DNA from: Methylobacter sp.
GTDB taxonomy: Bacteria > Pseudomonadota > Gammaproteobacteria > Methylococcales > Methylomonadaceae
Assembly: GCA_023229605.1 (NCBI GenBank)
Contig: JALNYY010000083.1
Coordinates: 1-19,005 of the forward strand
Direction: 5' to 3'
DNA: 19,005 nt
Both the position numbers and the translations under genes were made by a program. The notes below the pieces were generated by a model. That model was not told the DNA's origin. It did no database searches and was given only the letters and a program-made list of their open reading frames with translations. Positions 15,468 to 19,005 of the stretch are shown here, piece by piece; positions within the stretch are counted from its first letter, which is position 1, and every line of letters starts with the position of its first letter.

Positions 15468-15558
15468 GGTTTAAAATGGTCGGCGGATAACGTGGATTGA
15501 TGATGCGGTTTGAGGTGGATATTGTCAACCCGCCGGGTATCAACTTGATAGCGGAGTA

Positions 15559-15607
15559 GGCTTTGCCTGCAAGTTATGCTATTCATTGTTAACAGGCAAG
15601 CAAAGCC
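15559..15607. repeat. Imperfect inverted repeat between divergent genes
   Basis: GGCTTTGC (15559-15566) is mirrored by GCAAAGCC (15600-15607), with extra CTG/CAG pairing inside. It lies in the 202-bp gap between the divergent phosphorylase homologue and tag. It may be a regulatory or transcript-folding element; no T-run follows. No clear promoter boxes were identified in this gap. Confidence 0.35.
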
Positions 15608-15669
15608 TGTATTCCTGTTATACGATAAACGGCAATGAGTAGCGCAAAACCTTAACCCCGGGAATACCA

Positions 15670-16239
15670 ATGAAAAAATGCACATGGGCGCTGTCCAGCC
15701 CGTCTGAAGAACATTATCACGATCTTGAATGGGGCGTGCCGGTGCATGACGACCGGCTGCTGTTTGAGTTCCTTATTCTTGAAGGCGCTCAGGCGGGGTT
15801 AAGCTGGTCAACCATTCTGAACAAACGCGACGGATACAGAAAAGCGTTCGATAATTTCGATGCAGAAAGAGTTGCCGGTTACGATGATGAAAAAATCGGC
15901 TCACTGTTGGCCAACCCGGACATAGTCAGAAACAAACTGAAGGTCAATGCGGCGGTCGTCAACGCCCAGGCTTTTTTGAAGGTTCGGCAGGATTTCGGCA
16001 GTTTCAATGCCTATATCTGGCAGTTCGTCGACGGCAGACCGCTGCACAATGCATGGAAAAGCCACGCCGACATTCCGGCTTCGACGCCAATATCCGAGCT
16101 GATGAGCAAGGATCTTAAAAAGCGCGGCTTCAAGTTCGTCGGCAGCACCATTTGTTATGCTTATATGCAGGCGACCGGCATGGTCAACGATCACACCCTC
16201 GATTGTTACCGGCATGGCGAAATTAAAAAATTAAGTTAA
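15670..16239 (+). CDS. tag: DNA-3-methyladenine glycosylase I
   Basis: 189 residues, equal in length and alignment to E. coli Tag. It removes 3-methyladenine from alkylated DNA in the first step of base excision repair in the cytoplasm. All four zinc ligands of the family are at the expected positions: Cys4, His17, His175 and Cys179. The active-site stretch LEGAQAGLSW (37-46) gives Glu38 and Trp46, Tyr16 is kept, and the hallmark LKKRGFKFVGSTICYAYMQA is at 149-168. GGGA lies 6-9 nt before the ATG. gloA follows 49 bp downstream on the same strand, with a dispersed palindrome between, so they may or may not share a transcript. Confidence 0.97.
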   Translation: MKKCTWALSSPSEEHYHDLEWGVPVHDDRLLFEFLILEGAQAGLSWSTILNKRDGYRKAFDNFDAERVAGYDDEKIGSLLANPDIVRNKLKVNAAVVNAQAFLKVRQDFGSFNAYIWQFVDGRPLHNAWKSHADIPASTPISELMSKDLKKRGFKFVGSTICYAYMQATGMVNDHTLDCYRHGEIKKLS

Positions 16240-16240
16240 C

Positions 16241-16267
16241 CGTTCGTGCTGAGCTTGTCGAAGCACG
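16241..16267. repeat. Dispersed palindromic repeat of the CGTGCTGAGCTTGTCGAAGCACG type
   Basis: CGTGCT (16245-16250) and AGCACG (16262-16267) flank GAGCTTGTCGA. This 'TTCGTGCTGAG...GTCGAAGCACG' element is familiar to me as an intergenic repeat in many proteobacterial genomes. It lies in the 49-bp gap just after the tag stop and before the gloA ribosome site, where it could act as an mRNA hairpin. Confidence 0.65.
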
Positions 16268-16288
16268 CTATTCAGAAGGAGTAATACG

Positions 16289-16729
16289 ATGCGTTATCTA
16301 CATACCATGGTTCGGGTTCATGACCTGGATGAATCCCTCGATTTTTATTGCAACAAACTGGGGCTGGTTGAAAGCCACAGGATGGACAGCGAAGCCGGTC
16401 GCTTTACGCTGGTCTATCTGCATGCGCCGCAGGATGCCGAGCTGGCGAAAAAAACACATGCGCCGTTGCTGGAGCTGACTTATAACTGGGATACCGAAGA
16501 TTACCAGGGCGGGCGCAACTTTGGGCATCTGGCTTTTGAAGTCGATAATATTTACGAAACCTGCCAAAAACTGATGGATGCCGGTGTAGTCATCAACCGT
16601 CCGCCACGTGACGGGCATATGGCGTTTATACGCTCGCCGGATATGATTTCTATCGAGCTATTGCAAAAAGGTGCGCCGCTGGCGCCTGCCGAGCCGTGGC
16701 TTTCTATGGAAAATACGGGAATTTGGTAG
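16289..16729 (+). CDS. gloA: Lactoylglutathione lyase (glyoxalase I)
   Basis: 146 residues. It converts the hemithioacetal of methylglyoxal and glutathione to S-lactoylglutathione in cytosolic detoxification. Sequence signs are RYLHTMVRVHDLDESLDFYC at the start, LLELTYNW at 60-67, NFGHLAFEV at 77-85 and ISIELLQ at 120-126. The four metal ligands are all present (His5, Glu62, His80, Glu123). The short chain without the long insertions of the zinc form matches the nickel/cobalt-dependent bacterial class, an interesting fit with a HupE-type metal importer about 4 kb away, though no link is shown. An AGGAG ribosome site lies about 8 nt upstream of the ATG. Confidence 0.95.
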   Translation: MRYLHTMVRVHDLDESLDFYCNKLGLVESHRMDSEAGRFTLVYLHAPQDAELAKKTHAPLLELTYNWDTEDYQGGRNFGHLAFEVDNIYETCQKLMDAGVVINRPPRDGHMAFIRSPDMISIELLQKGAPLAPAEPWLSMENTGIW

Positions 16730-16888
16730 AACGCGTTGTATGGATAGGATAGCCACATGCTGCGAATTGAGCCCTGCTGCATTGGCTACCATTACCCCTT
16801 ATCGTCTGTTAAGATTGCGCCTCACTTTTGTCTCTATTTCCCGAGCATTGAAAACAGACACTTATTGTTAATTTTTTTGAGAAAAATA
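16730..16888. other. Gap without a gene
   Basis: The 159 bp between gloA and the zinc-ribbon protein gene hold no convincing gene. TTGAAA near 16846 with TAATTT 15 nt on is a weak promoter candidate for the gene at 16889. No terminator for gloA was recognised. Confidence 0.3.
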
Positions 16889-19005
16889 ATGGCTTCATAC
16901 GATGTTTTTATAAGAGGTATCCGCCCGGAAAGCATGGACGATGCGGAACAAATTAAAAGTAAAGCCTGCCAGATTTTTAAAATCAAAGCGGAACAACTTG
17001 AAAGCGCATGGGCTACAGGTTCGGGTCTATGCATCCGCCGGAATGTTGACAGCGAAGAGGCAAAAAAAATCCAGTCCACTCTTTATAAAGCGGGCCTTAT
17101 TTGCGTTTATAAACCGGGATCAGGTGGGGCCGAGCTTTCTTTGGCACAAGGAAGGGAAGCGATTACCACCCGCGTTTTTACTTGCCCAAATTGTAAATTC
17201 GAACTCACCTTGGATAACGACAATCCGGATCCCGTAAAATGCAGCAAGTGTTTTGTCAATATCAATGAATACCTGGATAAACTTAAACAGCAAGAGGAAA
17301 GAGAAGCGCTGAAAAGGCGGCTAATAGCCACCCAAACAAAAGAACAGCAGGACATAGCGCAACAACTGAAAAAAGAAGCCGAACTAAGACGCAAGCAGCA
17401 AATGGAAGAAGAAGTTTTGCAGGAGCTTTACGGCGACAAAAAGAAGAACATGAAAAAAATGCTGATTATTGGCGGTAGCGTGGCTGCGGTCCTTATTACA
17501 GTAGAGGCAGGTTATTATCTTTTTGGCCTTAAACAAGATAGTCCTGCGCCAGTCACAGTCGATGCAGGGACCAGCAGCGTTGGCGATGGCGGCGCCCTGA
17601 TTGCGACCGCCCCTACTGACGAATCGGCAGCCCATACCGATGGACAGATGTCACTGCAAGATACTCATGATAAAGCCAATAAAGTGCTTAACGCCTTTGG
17701 TTTAGATGCGGATAATCTTGCCAATAATATGGACAAAAACGCCGCACCTGGGGCGGGCAAACCGGTCTCCGCTACTTCAACTGCCGGCGTTCCAAATACC
17801 GGCACTGCCACGAATGCGGCGGATAATGCCAGCCTTGTTACCGTTTCGCTGCTACAGGATGGCGTTAACAATCAGGAGTGGGATTTATTCCTCGACCAGC
17901 ATGTAAAGAGTCTAATAAATCGCAACTCCCTCAATGAGGCCTATATATTAGGGCAGCACGTTGCCGACACTGAAAGCTACATCAATACCATGGCGCAAGT
18001 ATTGGATGCGGCGCAAAAAGCAGGTCAGGACAAACTGGTAGCCGATATTACCTCCGCCATCGAAGCCAGAATTAATGCACTCCCGGCCAATCAGGCCGAT
18101 TACTTGGCCCAGGCCGGATTTTATCAAGTCCGCATAACTAAAAAGAATGACCTGCTAACCCGCGCTGATACCGTCTGGAAACAAATACCGAACGCAGACG
18201 CTCAATTAAAATCGGCTTTAAAAATCGCCGTGTATAACGCTAAGATCGGTAACGTCGACGCATCAAACAGTTATTTCTCGCAGGCTGACGCCTTATTGGC
18301 GAAACTCGAATCTCCTGATCAACAAGTCAGCGCCCGCGCTGCCTTGGGACGGGCATATCATGATGTTAATGACGACGCTAACGCTGCCAAATGGTTGGCA
18401 AGCACCGAAAGTCTTATAGCCAAGATAAAAACCGAAACTTTAATAGAGCTAATCGAAAGTTATGCGCATATTAATCAGTTGCAAACGACAATGCTGCAAA
18501 ACATCCCCAAAGAAAAACAAGGTGAAGTGCTTTATCATACCATCCAAGTCTTGCTAAAAAACAACGCAATTAACAGCGCCCTAGCCATCAACAAAGACAT
18601 TCAAGATGCAACCTATAAGGCCCTGGCCTTCGATTTGATTGCCAGCTACGATCCCAGCATTGCCGGCTATTCTTTGGAGTTGGCGGAAGGCCAGCTTCCC
18701 GCTGTTACCTTGGCTGCCGACAAAGCTATTGTTGCCGGCCGTTTAGCCGGGCACTACGCCAGAATGAATAATTCAGCCAAAGCCTCCGAATTAACCGCGC
18801 TGGCGGAAAAAGAACTCAGCAGCCTGCCGGCATCAAGCACCAAAGATGATGTACTTGCCATTATTGCCAAGAACTCCGCCCAAGCCCTGCAATTTGACGT
18901 CGCCAATAAGATGGCGGACGGCATTCAGGCAGTAGCCGTTAAAACTTCGACTAAGAACGAGATTAATCAACTGGTGACTTTAGGCAGCCTACTAACGGAT
19001 AAATA
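16889..19005 (+). CDS. Zinc-ribbon, single-pass membrane protein with large helical domain (3' end open)
   Basis: At least 705 residues are encoded, with no stop before the window ends (the last bases TA could begin one). I do not recognise it as a named protein. Residues 1-75 look like a small alpha/beta domain with the pattern VFIRGI...QIKSKACQIFKIK...GLCIRRNVDSEEAKKIQSTL...AGLICVYKP. A zinc ribbon follows (CPNC at 99-102, CSKC at 118-121), then a highly charged coiled coil at about 128-188. One membrane helix lies at about 190-213, then a low-complexity A/T/G/D-rich linker to about 320. A long helical region to the end resembles a TPR-like solenoid. The topology is probably cytoplasmic N-terminus and outside C-terminus. 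GAGA gives only a weak ribosome site. Chosen because the frame is open from here to the right edge. Confidence 0.8.
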   Translation, partial: MASYDVFIRGIRPESMDDAEQIKSKACQIFKIKAEQLESAWATGSGLCIRRNVDSEEAKKIQSTLYKAGLICVYKPGSGGAELSLAQGREAITTRVFTCPNCKFELTLDNDNPDPVKCSKCFVNINEYLDKLKQQEEREALKRRLIATQTKEQQDIAQQLKKEAELRRKQQMEEEVLQELYGDKKKNMKKMLIIGGSVAAVLITVEAGYYLFGLKQDSPAPVTVDAGTSSVGDGGALIATAPTDESAAHTDGQMSLQDTHDKANKVLNAFGLDADNLANNMDKNAAPGAGKPVSATSTAGVPNTGTATNAADNASLVTVSLLQDGVNNQEWDLFLDQHVKSLINRNSLNEAYILGQHVADTESYINTMAQVLDAAQKAGQDKLVADITSAIEARINALPANQADYLAQAGFYQVRITKKNDLLTRADTVWKQIPNADAQLKSALKIAVYNAKIGNVDASNSYFSQADALLAKLESPDQQVSARAALGRAYHDVNDDANAAKWLASTESLIAKIKTETLIELIESYAHINQLQTTMLQNIPKEKQGEVLYHTIQVLLKNNAINSALAINKDIQDATYKALAFDLIASYDPSIAGYSLELAEGQLPAVTLAADKAIVAGRLAGHYARMNNSAKASELTALAEKELSSLPASSTKDDVLAIIAKNSAQALQFDVANKMADGIQAVAVKTSTKNEINQLVTLGSLLTDK

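Noticed and set aside
14661..15500. 279-codon plus-strand frame opposite the phosphorylase homologue
   Set aside because: It is antisense to conserved catalytic segments (DKH and KTSSRAITSPAG), and its His/Arg-rich translation is typical of a shadow frame.
1..19005. CRISPR array, tRNA or rRNA genes, prophage module
   Set aside because: I saw no regularly spaced direct repeats, no tRNA-like cloverleaf with TTCGA loop, no rRNA sequence and no phage structural genes.

Overview
The window is bacterial chromosomal DNA of roughly balanced base composition, most likely from a gammaproteobacterium. The Tag, GloA, Ssb and HupE proteins are of proteobacterial type. The pairing of a long (type 2) thymidine/AMP-phosphorylase homologue with a short PRPP synthetase recalls Methylococcales methanotrophs, but no methane-oxidation gene is present, so the order is only a guess.

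Left edge (1-2400): the end of an IS3-family insertion sequence (start of OrfA on the minus strand, terminus near 232) abuts a 13-bp-arm inverted repeat and a 510-residue multi-pass membrane protein of unknown function. A 500-bp region follows that holds a 100-codon reading frame with no start codon and coding-like character, probably a gene remnant, and then an operator-like palindrome.

Signalling pair (2404-5994): a secreted PhnD-type substrate-binding protein lies 6 nt ahead of a 906-residue membrane-anchored GAF-PAS-GGDEF-EAL enzyme. No transporter genes accompany the binding protein, which suggests periplasmic ligand sensing linked to cyclic-di-GMP turnover.

Central block (6151-10466): an NCS2/AzgA-like nucleobase permease stands alone. 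It is followed by ssb, an unrecognised 144-residue protein and a PF09818 'ABC-class' ATPase, packed on one strand. A bidirectional terminator separates this block from a convergent gene for an EF-hand/RTX-like calcium-binding protein. That gene has a perfect hairpin just before its start and is divergent from a small ASCH/PUA-like gene with a good -10 box.

Nucleotide and repair block (12214-16729): HupE/UreJ (minus) lies downstream of a two-gene minus-strand operon encoding the nucleoside/AMP phosphorylase homologue and PRPP synthetase, with a terminator between them. Divergent from that operon are tag (3-methyladenine DNA glycosylase I) and gloA (glyoxalase I), separated by a copy of a widespread dispersed palindrome.

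Right edge (16889-19005): a long frame stays open to the last base. It encodes an N-terminal small alpha/beta domain, a CxxC...CxxC zinc ribbon, a charged coiled coil, one transmembrane helix and a large helical, probably extracytoplasmic, region. I do not recognise it as a named protein.
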